Source: GYS-P2D sp964522505
GTDB taxonomy: Bacteria; Bacteroidota; Bacteroidia; Chitinophagales; Saprospiraceae
Length of the DNA: 64,000 nucleotides
Direction of reading: 5' to 3'
Assembly: GCA_964522505.1 (NCBI GenBank)
Contig: CAZFWJ010000006.1
Span: 1-64,000, forward strand
Part shown: in pieces, positions 9,401 to 16,944 of the stretch
How positions within the stretch are numbered: the stretch's first letter is position 1
How the letters are laid out: every line of letters starts with the position of its first letter
Translations under genes and position numbers: made by a program
Notes under the pieces: model-generated
Databases searched by the model: none
What the model saw: only the letters and a program-made list of their open reading frames with translations
Told to the model about the DNA's origin: nothing

Positions 9401-12400
9401 ATTAATGCAACTGTATCATCAGGAGGTCTATACCAAGCTACGATACAAGGAGCAAATGGTTGTGAGGCACAAGTTGATTTAGAAATCATCGAAGACTTCA
9501 CAGTACCATCAGTTACCGCAGTAGATATCACTCTTGATTGTGATGGAACACCTGTTAATCTTATTGCCGACACAGACGGTATGATTACAGGATGGACAGG
9601 TCCTGACGGCTTCAGTAGTGCAGACGACTCACCAACAGCTACTACACCAGGTATTTACATGGTGACAGTAGTAGGTGCTAATGGTTGTGATACCACAGCT
9701 ATGCTCGAAGTATTCGAGAGTGGACCATTTCCAGAGGCAGACGCCTTAGGCGGCGATCTAAACTGTTTTAATCTAGGTGCTTTAGAATTAACACTAGTCA
9801 TTACCTCTGGAGCCTTGGTTGAATGGTCAGGACCAGATGGATTTACATCAACTGAAGAAAGGCCAACAGTTACTGTTGGAGGAACATATACAGCATTGCT
9901 CGCAGGAGCTAACGGATGTCAGGACAGTGTACAAGCTATAGTGAATGAAGACCTGAATCTGCCTGTAGTCTTTATCGATTCAGTTGCGTCAATAACTTGT
10001 GCTACTCAAGGACAAATCCAGTTGGAAGCAGCAACAGATGGTATGATAATAGAATGGACTGGACCTAATGGATTTTCTTCCACAGATGAGAGGCCATTTG
10101 TTACTGAGGCAGGTACTTATACCATATTAACCATGGGGGAAAATGGTTGCGAAGAGACAGCTGATATAACTGTATCTGTTGATACAGATACAGTTATGGT
10201 AGAAGCCATAGATCAAATAATTAATTGTGCTACATCGAGTGCTATTCTTGAAGCGAATACGGCAGGAACAATCATCGAATGGATTGGGCCAAACAATTTC
10301 AGTTCTGCAGATCAAAATCCAGAAGTAACAGAACCAGGAGAATATACCGTATTCGTCATCGGAGATAATGGTTGCGAGTCAAGTGATGTGGCAACTATAG
10401 GCCCTGCAGAGAGCGGCCCGGAAATAAGCTCTGTTGATCTTCAATCAGAATGTGGTACCAATCAAGGAACCCTGAGCGTAACTTCTGATGGGATGGTAGT
10501 CGGATGGACAGGCCCCAACAACTTTATGGAAAATGTTGTGAGTCCAACAGTGACTCAAGAAGGTGAATATACGGTAACTGTCATTAATGATGCCGGTTGT
10601 AGAACTACAGAGTCAATCATAGTTATGTTTGACAATACACAACCTCAATTAGTTGTCAATGATGACGTACTAACATGTAATAATGATACGATGTTGATGC
10701 TCAGTGCTACGACCGATGCGGCAATAATTGAATGGACAGGTCCAGGAGGATTTAGATCTGAAGAATTAAATCCAGTGGTAGACTTCCCAGGTACTTATGT
10801 GATTACCGTGACGTCGGCAAATGGATGCTCAGCATCAGAATCAGTAGAAATAACAGAAGATTTTATCTCACCACAAGTGAGTGTAAGAAATGAAATATTG
10901 AGTTGTAGCAATGACTCAACGACAAGATTACAATTCACAGCTAATGAAGGAACTTTCCTAGGATGGACGGGTCCAGGAGGATTCTCATCGAATGAAGAAA
11001 ATCCTGTTATTAATATCCCAGGAGAGTACATAGTGACGATTCAAGGTGATAATGGATGTATTAATGAGACTCCAGCAAATATCATGGCTGCCTCTGATCA
11101 GACGACAGCAACAGCTGAAGTAACTGGAATGCTAACTTGTGATATTTCAGAAGTGAGAATTTCAGCAACAACAGATGGTACTATTGTCGAATGGACAGGT
11201 CCTGACGGAATGATCATCAATGATATTGCCCCGCTGGTCTCAATGCCAGGTACTTATACGGTGATGGTTGAGTCAAGCACTAATTGTCCAGGTTTTGCAT
11301 CTGTAGAAGTGATAGAGGATATTAATCCACCAACTATCACAGGTGATGATGTTACGATAGGATGTATGAATAGCACAGCACAATTATCTGTGACTACAGA
11401 TGGTGATATAAGAGGATGGAGAGATCCAAATGGAGTATCAATTGTAGAAGAAAGTCCAATTGTTGATATGCCTGGTACTTATCAGGTAGAAGTAGTCGGA
11501 GACAACGGTTGTGTTGGCACTTTTGAGGTAGAGGTAATTCCTGATGGAGATGGGCCAGAGTTGACAGCTTCGATAGTCGGAGATTTGGATTGTGGTTCAA
11601 CTCAAGCACAATTACTTGCTGTATCAACCTCAACAGATATTACATGGACAGGACCTAATGGATTCACAAGTACAGAAGCAGATCCTATTGTGTTTGAACC
11701 AGGAGATTATACAGTGACAGCTATCGGTAACAATGGATGTCCAAGTACTCAAACAATAAGCATCAACTTTTCAAATATAGACATCGAAGTCGGAGAAGTT
11801 ATTGGATCATGCGAAGGTGTGGCAAATGGCATGTTTGTTTTACAGAACGTGTCTGGCGCCACACCACCTTTTACAATCAATGGAGTCGGAAGTGACCCTG
11901 AGATAGTAGACGCATTTCCATTTACCTTTGACGCATTGCTCCCAGGAGATTATAATGTTCAAGTTGCGGGATCGGATGGCTGTATGTCAGTTGTGACTGT
12001 AACCATCCCTGAAGTACCTGCCGGAACTCTCAGTGTAGATGTTACCACGATAGATCAAGGAGCTGGTGAGTTTGATTTAGATCTAAATTACGATGGAGTT
12101 ATAGTAGATGTGTTATGGGCTTCTAATCCTGCTTTGAGTTGTACAGACTGCCCTGATCCAATGGTTACGCTAACTGAGAGCAGCAATTTCAATGTGTCGA
12201 TTATAGATGATTTAGGATGTATCGCTGATGCACAAGTGACGCTAACTTTTAATACTGAAATTCCAATTAATAATATATACGTCCCTAATGTCATGACGAC
12301 CAGAAGTGTAAGTGGTAATAATAGATTCTATCCACAAGGCAACTTTGGACGTACTACAACCTTCGGCATGAAGATCTTTGATCGCTGGGGCAACAAAGTG

Positions 12401-12562
12401 TTCGAATCCTTTAATGAGTTAGTAAATGACCCAACTTCTGGATGGGATGGATCATTTAGCGGAAGACCTGCTAACTCTGGAGTATATGTTTACCTTATAG
12501 AGATAACCAATGAACAGGGAGCAACTGAAATTATCCATGGAGATATTACTCTAATAAAGTAA
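6497..12562 (+). CDS. Giant secreted adhesin with Ig-like repeats and T9SS type B sorting domain
   Basis: The 2021-residue protein begins with a signal peptide (MNNLKFLLIAVLCFLANSAFSQ). A cysteine-rich N-terminal domain (about 23-220, including CGCPCGPDD) comes next, followed by one divergent repeat (about 245-305) and a region of apparently unrelated beta domains to about 780. Thirteen tandem Ig/PKD-like repeats span about 785-1760. A SprB-like segment (about 1765-1860) leads to the C-terminal gliding-motility/CHU type domain (about 1925-2021) with the hallmarks KIFDRWGNKVFES, GWDGSFSGRP and NSGVYVYLIEI. That domain directs export through the type IX secretion system, with retention at the cell surface. 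Transcribed alone. Function in adhesion or gliding is inferred from family behaviour. Confidence 0.9.
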   Translation: MNNLKFLLIAVLCFLANSAFSQTFETIDRIDWSTQVGLDGTTPNGTTWDATGNDSRDCDSDGFFGVQNDAFVINAWEGTCGCPCGPDDPSANCGQNNSELTIEFPTSVVFNNCMVRLQIPVTASATLDCDDMTAADMAFGTCQEPGTDYMRITVTSFNGATSNQDVEVFNICGSQGIPASGIVEFLVNDPVFVEVTIESGNQEIDEFYELGDILVEGVRRDLADVTIFLTNHDNGFICENSSRPLIMRTNAINPEQLSFVWSGPNNFISTDAEVRFDQGDLDLVREGQYFVEVTDINGCVQEESVDVFILPATDGLCTSMPEFDLFPILCSDFDLPLVSDNGISGTWIPGSDLDQFAGQVLDFTFIPDDPAIQQVTRLIEVDDITRLDNFAIQPDPQPVFCNTSSERFDFIEIFQMDLNLQLSVNGEDDVFFFIDNNEVVQDVESQMRSISLLGLRASQRTFFIEAVSPCGEINSLTFDFLIVDDTEPVVIDTTLCEGDAFEFMGMDITESTFVPSTSGECGGGMQININRLEPQRNIDLFFQSSLCAGEAVYVYDTIDPNGNILGGITTEFIPELEGAIDTIFLENTAFDYVLPFPASNGCDSIQPVNISFRPNNVIDIRRFSLCENRDTLVPAGTQMIRISASNPTHFERVNCELAIDIEATILPVQSDTIRRTFCAGQDTLIADFDGNMVLFNQANPTATFMAAAGANGCSESLHVDITFEASGMSEVNEVICVGGSVVIGTQVFTTATSELVTLPGASAAGCDSIVMLNIEVIQATIDAPAITCDNPMSILTPTHNGTVVEWIGPDGFMSTDETPEVSTPGIYTLTVSGPDGCTSNFQVNVTQDLMTPTVDAFGGEINCNNNGELMLSVTTDGTFVEWRGPNGFTSTDQTPTITEPGMYEVEAVGSNGCPMIDIVEVTADTVMPIGTTTSDTIGCAGGPEVVLNLSTSDIFVEWTGPNGFVSTDINATVSSGGLYQATIQGANGCEAQVDLEIIEDFTVPSVTAVDITLDCDGTPVNLIADTDGMITGWTGPDGFSSADDSPTATTPGIYMVTVVGANGCDTTAMLEVFESGPFPEADALGGDLNCFNLGALELTLVITSGALVEWSGPDGFTSTEERPTVTVGGTYTALLAGANGCQDSVQAIVNEDLNLPVVFIDSVASITCATQGQIQLEAATDGMIIEWTGPNGFSSTDERPFVTEAGTYTILTMGENGCEETADITVSVDTDTVMVEAIDQIINCATSSAILEANTAGTIIEWIGPNNFSSADQNPEVTEPGEYTVFVIGDNGCESSDVATIGPAESGPEISSVDLQSECGTNQGTLSVTSDGMVVGWTGPNNFMENVVSPTVTQEGEYTVTVINDAGCRTTESIIVMFDNTQPQLVVNDDVLTCNNDTMLMLSATTDAAIIEWTGPGGFRSEELNPVVDFPGTYVITVTSANGCSASESVEITEDFISPQVSVRNEILSCSNDSTTRLQFTANEGTFLGWTGPGGFSSNEENPVINIPGEYIVTIQGDNGCINETPANIMAASDQTTATAEVTGMLTCDISEVRISATTDGTIVEWTGPDGMIINDIAPLVSMPGTYTVMVESSTNCPGFASVEVIEDINPPTITGDDVTIGCMNSTAQLSVTTDGDIRGWRDPNGVSIVEESPIVDMPGTYQVEVVGDNGCVGTFEVEVIPDGDGPELTASIVGDLDCGSTQAQLLAVSTSTDITWTGPNGFTSTEADPIVFEPGDYTVTAIGNNGCPSTQTISINFSNIDIEVGEVIGSCEGVANGMFVLQNVSGATPPFTINGVGSDPEIVDAFPFTFDALLPGDYNVQVAGSDGCMSVVTVTIPEVPAGTLSVDVTTIDQGAGEFDLDLNYDGVIVDVLWASNPALSCTDCPDPMVTLTESSNFNVSIIDDLGCIADAQVTLTFNTEIPINNIYVPNVMTTRSVSGNNRFYPQGNFGRTTTFGMKIFDRWGNKVFESFNELVNDPTSGWDGSFSGRPANSGVYVYLIEITNEQGATEIIHGDITLIK
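8850..11780 (+). repeat. 13-unit protein-coding tandem repeat (about 225 bp per unit)
   Basis: Thirteen units of about 75 codons each carry a Cys near the start, a core W-x-G-P-[NDG]-G/N-F-x-S, a P-G-x-Y-x-V strand and a final N-G-C or similar. Every unit therefore carries two Cys, consistent with one disulfide per Ig-like domain. Units are diverged at DNA level, with no long exact duplications, so the array looks old rather than recently expanded. One unit (about 11380-11520) has lost the WTGP core (WRDPNGV). Confidence 0.85.
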
Positions 12563-12596
12563 GGTTGTAACAAACAACTACCTAAAATAATATGTT

Positions 12597-12630
12597 ATGG
12601 GAGCATGCTAAAAATAGCATTTGCTCCCAT
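12597..12630 (+). promoter_or_regulatory. Hairpin enclosing the start codon of the HDAC-fold gene
   Basis: A 9-bp outer stem (ATGGGAGCA at 12597-12605 with TGCTCCCAT at 12622-12630) is continued by a 5-bp inner stem (TGCTA 12606-12610 with TAGCA 12615-12619), with a 2-nt bulge and an AAAA loop. The ATG start at 12605 is inside it. It lies 34 bp after the adhesin stop and has no T tract, so a role in limiting translation or in 3'-end protection of the adhesin mRNA is more likely than classic termination. Structure seen; function inferred. Confidence 0.5.
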
Positions 12631-13507
12631 TTACATTTATGACCTTCCCGAAGGTCATCGGTTTCCAATGATTAAGTATCAGTTGATTCCTGAGCAGCTA
12701 TTGCACGAGGGAGCTATATCTGAAGCCAACTTCTTTGAGCCTGCATTTCTGCCAGACTCCAGCCTGTTGAGGACACATACTGATGAATATATCGACAGCT
12801 TATACAATTTACCTCTAGAGCGTAAGGCAGAGCGAGATATTGGATTTCCAGTTAAGCCAGACTTGATACAGCGTGGTCGACATATAGCTCAAGGAACTCT
12901 AGACTGCGCCTTGCATGCTATGGAGTATGGCGTTGCATTGAATGTAGCTGGAGGTACTCACCATGCATTTGCTGATAAGGGAGAAGGGTTCTGTGTATTC
13001 AATGACTTCGCTATTACCGCTAAAGAACTTCTATCACAACGGCTGGTCGATCAAATATTAATTGTAGACTTGGATGTTCACCAGGGCAATGGAACTGCCA
13101 AAATATTTGAAGAGGAACCAAGAGTATTTACCTGGAGTGTTCATGGCGAGCGCAACTATCCACTACGTAAGATGAGATCAGATCTCGATACACCTTTGCC
13201 AGATGGAACTGAGGATGATTTATATTTGACCATGCTTCGCAATGAACTACCACGGTTAATAGATTTGGTCCAGCCTGATATGATTCTGTATTTAGCAGGA
13301 GTAGATGTCTTAAGTTCCGACAAATTGGGAAGGCTCTCTTTGACACGTGCAGGCTGCAAAGAGAGAGATCGAATCGTCTTCGATGCTTGCAAAAAGAATA
13401 AAATTCCAGTGGCTGTAAGCATGGGAGGAGGATATTCGCATCGGGTATCCGATATTGTTGAGGCACACGCCAATACGTTTAGAGTCGCGCAAGATATCTT
13501 CTTTTAA
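12605..13507 (+). CDS. Histone deacetylase-fold protein (AcuC/HDAC-like zinc hydrolase)
   Basis: Members of this arginase/deacetylase fold use one zinc to hydrolyse amides such as acetyl-lysine or acetylpolyamines. The catalytic set is visible: H119-H120 in GGTHHAF, zinc ligands in DLDVHQGNG (D155, D157, H159), D234 in AGVDVL, and the GGGY tyrosine Y277. The 300 residues match the compact bacterial form that opens with an LPEGHRFPM motif. The start lies within a hairpin. priA follows after only 2 bp, so the two are likely cotranscribed. The native substrate cannot be told from sequence. Confidence 0.88.
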   Translation: MLKIAFAPIYIYDLPEGHRFPMIKYQLIPEQLLHEGAISEANFFEPAFLPDSSLLRTHTDEYIDSLYNLPLERKAERDIGFPVKPDLIQRGRHIAQGTLDCALHAMEYGVALNVAGGTHHAFADKGEGFCVFNDFAITAKELLSQRLVDQILIVDLDVHQGNGTAKIFEEEPRVFTWSVHGERNYPLRKMRSDLDTPLPDGTEDDLYLTMLRNELPRLIDLVQPDMILYLAGVDVLSSDKLGRLSLTRAGCKERDRIVFDACKKNKIPVAVSMGGGYSHRVSDIVEAHANTFRVAQDIFF

Positions 13508-13509
13508 TT

Positions 13510-15963
13510 ATGGGATTTAGCACGGAGCAAAATGGCATGTACGCAGGAGTGCTATTGCCTTTACCACTCCCAGAGATATACACTTATGGAGTCCCTGTTG
13601 AGTTCCATGATTCCATTAGCGTAGGACTAAGAGTTGAGGTGCCATTTAATAAGAAGCTATATAGTGGCATCGTGACTCACTTGTCCAATGTCAAACCTGT
13701 TGTCAAGACTCGTAACATCATATCCCTCTTGGATGAGGGTCCTATAGTTGGTGAACGCCAGTTAGAGTTTTGGCAATGGTTGTCTTCGTATTACTGCTCT
13801 CATCCTGGAGAGGTGATGAATGTGGCTCTTCCAGCAGGCCTGAAACTGTCGAGTGAAACCAAGCTGATGCTCAACCACGGAATCGAATGGCAAGAGGCTG
13901 ATCTCAGCGATCAAGAATATCTGATATGTGAGGCCCTCAGTATACAGCAAGAACTCACAATAAAAGTCATCCAAGAGATCCTCAACAAGAAATCTGTCTA
14001 TCCGATCATTAAGTCCTTAGTACAGAGTCGCCTGGTGGTTGTACAAGAAGAATTAATCACGAAGTACGCCAAGAAGAAAGAGTCATTTGTAAGAGTGAAA
14101 GAGCCATATGATAGCGTAGAGTTGGCGCTGGAACTGACACAGCGTAGTCAGAAACAATCCAATGCATTATTAGCACTTTATAGTCTACGACAGAAGATGA
14201 AAGAGGTACCCAAAAAGGCGATTTATGATATGGCTGGTGTGAATAGTGCAGTCATCAATGCTATTGCCAAGAAAGGCATTGTTGAAATCTATGAGAGAGA
14301 GGTGAGTCGATTAGATGTTCTGGACATACCTGTAGAGCAAAACATCCATCCGCTGTCGGATCAACAGACAAGAGCCCTAGAGCAGATTAAAGCGGCATTT
14401 AGCAATATGAAGCCAGTGCTATTACATGGTGTTACTGGAAGTGGTAAGACAAGGGTCTTTATAGAGCTGATTAAAGAAGTTCTGGATGATGGAGGACAAG
14501 TCCTGTATTTATTGCCAGAAATCGCCTTGACAGGACAAATAGTACAGAGATTACAAGATCAACTGGGAGATCGAATCTTAGTTTTTCATAGCCAAGTAAA
14601 TGATTCAAAAAGGGTAGAGGTCTTCAACGCTTCGAGGTTTGATAATAAGCTGTTCATTGGGGCTCGGTCATCGCTTTATTTACCTCTAGATAATCTGAAG
14701 TTGATTATCGTAGATGAGGAGCATGATGGCTCTTATAAACAAGATCATCCTAACCCCAAATATCAAGGACGTGATGTTGCCATGGTGCTCGGCAAAATGC
14801 ACCAGGCGAATGTTATTCTTGGGACGGCTACACCTTCTCTTGAGTCATACTATAATAGCATCCAAGGGAAGTATGCCTACGTACAGATGACTGAGCGATT
14901 TGGATCTGCTGGACTTCCATTTATACAAGTTGTGGACCTCAAAGAGTGCTATAAAAAAGGCTTGGTCAAGAATGGAATATCGAACGATCTCAAGGAGGCT
15001 ATTGAATCAACAATTGAGCAAGGTCAGCAGGTCATTCTATTTCAAAATCGACGAGGCTTTGCACCTACTATCAAGTGTATACAGTGCGGATGGACAGCAG
15101 AATGTGTCAATTGCGATGTTACCCTCACTTACCATCAGAAGATTAATGAGCTTAAATGCCATTACTGCGGTCATCGAGTCTATAAAAAGGATACCTGTCC
15201 GGCATGTGGTAGCTATGAGCTGCAATTGATGGGCTCTGGGACTGAAAAGATCGAACAAGTCGTAGGAGAGTTATTCCCAGACCTTAAAGTTGATCGCTTC
15301 GATCATGATACGACTCGATCTAAGAAAAACCAGTTTAAACTCTTAGAAGACTTTAAGCAGGGGCGTATCCATATCTTGATAGGTACCCAGATGATCACTA
15401 AAGGATTCGACTTTGATAATATCGGATTGGTTGGGGTCCTCAATGCCGATAGTCTGTTGTCATATCCAGATTTTAGAGCGTCAGAGCGCAGCTACCAGCT
15501 CCTTAAGCAAGTCAGTGGAAGGGCGGGGAGGCGTGACAGGAAAGGCCGAGTGATTATTCAGGCTTTTCAGGTTGAGCATCCAGTCATCCAAGAATTACTT
15601 AAGAATGATGACGATAGATTCTATAGCCGAGAGTTAGCAGAGCGCAAGCAATTTAAGTATCCACCATATTACGGGCTGATTACAGTTTGGTTTCGACACA
15701 AGGAGTTTCAGAGAACCAAGGGGGCTGCGCAGTATTTCTTTAAGGAAGTTTACAAGAAGCTTGGCGATCGCTGCACCAAGCCTTTTGACCCTGTGATCAT
15801 CAGAGTAAGAAACAAGTATCAGCAGCAGATTAATATCAAGACAGAGAAGGATGCTAAAACGATTAAGACAATCAAGGATATTCTACTCACCACCAAGGGC
15901 CTTATGAAGACTCACAGGGACTTTAAGCGGGTCATGATATCTATTGATGTAGACCCGCAGTGA
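13510..15963 (+). CDS. priA: Primosomal protein N', replication-restart helicase PriA
   Basis: PriA recognises stalled or collapsed replication forks and reloads the replicative helicase. The 817 residues hold an N-terminal DNA-binding region, a superfamily 2 helicase core with Walker A GVTGSGKT (about 307-314) and the DEEH box, and a zinc-binding insertion starting near residue 523. That insertion has eight cysteines in four CxxC-type pairs (CIQC, CVNC, CHYC, CPAC). Later helicase motifs include GTQMITKGFDFDN and the QVSGRAGRRDR arginine finger region. It starts 2 bp after the HDAC-fold gene stop. Complete and typical. Confidence 0.96.
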   Translation: MGFSTEQNGMYAGVLLPLPLPEIYTYGVPVEFHDSISVGLRVEVPFNKKLYSGIVTHLSNVKPVVKTRNIISLLDEGPIVGERQLEFWQWLSSYYCSHPGEVMNVALPAGLKLSSETKLMLNHGIEWQEADLSDQEYLICEALSIQQELTIKVIQEILNKKSVYPIIKSLVQSRLVVVQEELITKYAKKKESFVRVKEPYDSVELALELTQRSQKQSNALLALYSLRQKMKEVPKKAIYDMAGVNSAVINAIAKKGIVEIYEREVSRLDVLDIPVEQNIHPLSDQQTRALEQIKAAFSNMKPVLLHGVTGSGKTRVFIELIKEVLDDGGQVLYLLPEIALTGQIVQRLQDQLGDRILVFHSQVNDSKRVEVFNASRFDNKLFIGARSSLYLPLDNLKLIIVDEEHDGSYKQDHPNPKYQGRDVAMVLGKMHQANVILGTATPSLESYYNSIQGKYAYVQMTERFGSAGLPFIQVVDLKECYKKGLVKNGISNDLKEAIESTIEQGQQVILFQNRRGFAPTIKCIQCGWTAECVNCDVTLTYHQKINELKCHYCGHRVYKKDTCPACGSYELQLMGSGTEKIEQVVGELFPDLKVDRFDHDTTRSKKNQFKLLEDFKQGRIHILIGTQMITKGFDFDNIGLVGVLNADSLLSYPDFRASERSYQLLKQVSGRAGRRDRKGRVIIQAFQVEHPVIQELLKNDDDRFYSRELAERKQFKYPPYYGLITVWFRHKEFQRTKGAAQYFFKEVYKKLGDRCTKPFDPVIIRVRNKYQQQINIKTEKDAKTIKTIKDILLTTKGLMKTHRDFKRVMISIDVDPQ

Positions 15964-16002
15964 TCTAATAGAATTAATTATTTTCGCAATCTCTTCAGAG
16001 AT

Positions 16003-16076
16003 GGGGCCTTAGCTCAGTTGGCTAGAGCGCTACACTGGCAGTGTAGAGGTCACCGGTTCGAATCCGGTAGGCTCCA
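16003..16076 (+). tRNA. tRNA-Ala, anticodon GGC
   Basis: The 74-nt cloverleaf has a 7-bp acceptor stem (GGGGCCT with AGGCTCC, one G-T pair), a D arm GCTC/GAGC, an anticodon stem CTACA/TGTAG with loop CTGGCAG (anticodon GGC at 16037-16039), and a T arm ACCGG-TTCGAAT-CCGGT. The discriminator base is A76-equivalent. CCA is not encoded. It lies 39 bp after priA on the same strand and may share its transcript. Confidence 0.97.
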
Positions 16077-16173
16077 CTTTTTGAACCACCCATCACATCT
16101 TTAGTCTATTTCGGTTGCATGTCATAATTAAATCAGACTTCTGGCCTGTCATGCATCATCTCAATTATAAACG

Positions 16174-16245
16174 CATTCTACTTCTGATGAATGTTAAAGT
16201 ACTCAGATTACACTCTCAAAATATTTTATAAATGAAAGTAGAATG
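16174..16245 (+). other. 10-bp inverted repeat upstream of the two-component genes
   Basis: CATTCTACTT (16174-16183) is the exact complement of AAGTAGAATG (16236-16245), with 52 nt between. It lies 58 bp before the LuxR-type regulator start. It could be paired operator half-sites or a long-loop hairpin; the AT-rich interior shows nothing else I recognise. Confidence 0.3.
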
Positions 16246-16302
16246 ACAATCAAAAGTAATTTCTGCTAACTTGCTAAAAACGTCTAATCATCAACCAATA
16301 CT

Positions 16303-16944
16303 ATGATAAAACTCGCTATAGTCGATGATCATGAGATATTTTTAGAAGGGCTCAGGAGATTACTGCAACAGCTGGCAGATATTGATATTATTGAATCATT
16401 TCAAGACGGTAAATCACTACTATCAGAAATTAGTAATTTGGAAATTGATGTCCTGCTATTAGACTTGCAGCTGCCAGATATACAACCGGAAGCATTACTT
16501 ATCCAGCTCAATCAGCTCCGACCAGATTTACCCATACTTTATTTAACGATGATGAGAGGCAATCGTCTCTTTAGAAAACTGGAGAAGCACAAGATCAGCG
16601 GCTATGTTTTAAAGGACTGCACCTTGGATGAGTTGCACAATGCCATCAAGACAGTAGCAGATGGAGGAACAATATTTAGCGAAAACAGATATATCGGGAA
16701 GGAGGGACAACATAATACAGTGACTATACCGCCTAATCAAATAAATAGCATACTCAGCCCAAGAGAAAGAGATGTGCTTGTTCTGATATGTCATGAGTAT
16801 AGTAGCCATCAGATCGCCGATAAACTATTCGTCAGCACGAGCACAGTGGATACTCATAGAAAAAACATGCTAAGTAAGCTGGGTGTTAACAATACTGTCG
16901 GCCTCATCAAATATGCGATTAAGCATGGCATTGTTGAGGTATAA
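16303..16944 (+). CDS. NarL/LuxR-family response regulator
   Basis: A cytoplasmic transcription factor of 213 residues. The receiver domain (1-120) has the acidic pocket D8-D9, phospho-acceptor D54 (LLLDLQLPD) and conserved K104. A LuxR-type helix-turn-helix (about 148-207) carries LSPRERDVL and the recognition-helix pattern VSTSTVDTHRKNMLSKL. The downstream histidine kinase gene overlaps its end by about 20 bp, so the two are translationally coupled and form a cognate pair. Target genes are unknown; the DUF285 surface protein lies next downstream. Confidence 0.93.
   Translation: MIKLAIVDDHEIFLEGLRRLLQQLADIDIIESFQDGKSLLSEISNLEIDVLLLDLQLPDIQPEALLIQLNQLRPDLPILYLTMMRGNRLFRKLEKHKISGYVLKDCTLDELHNAIKTVADGGTIFSENRYIGKEGQHNTVTIPPNQINSILSPRERDVLVLICHEYSSHQIADKLFVSTSTVDTHRKNMLSKLGVNNTVGLIKYAIKHGIVEV

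Noticed and set aside
9172..9573. 133-codon minus-strand frame inside the adhesin repeats
   Set aside because: An antisense shadow of a repetitive coding region; the repeat codon usage keeps the opposite frame open.
8850..11780. Repeat array considered as a CRISPR-like array
   Set aside because: Units are about 225 bp, fully coding, in frame, diverged, and translate to Ig-like domains.
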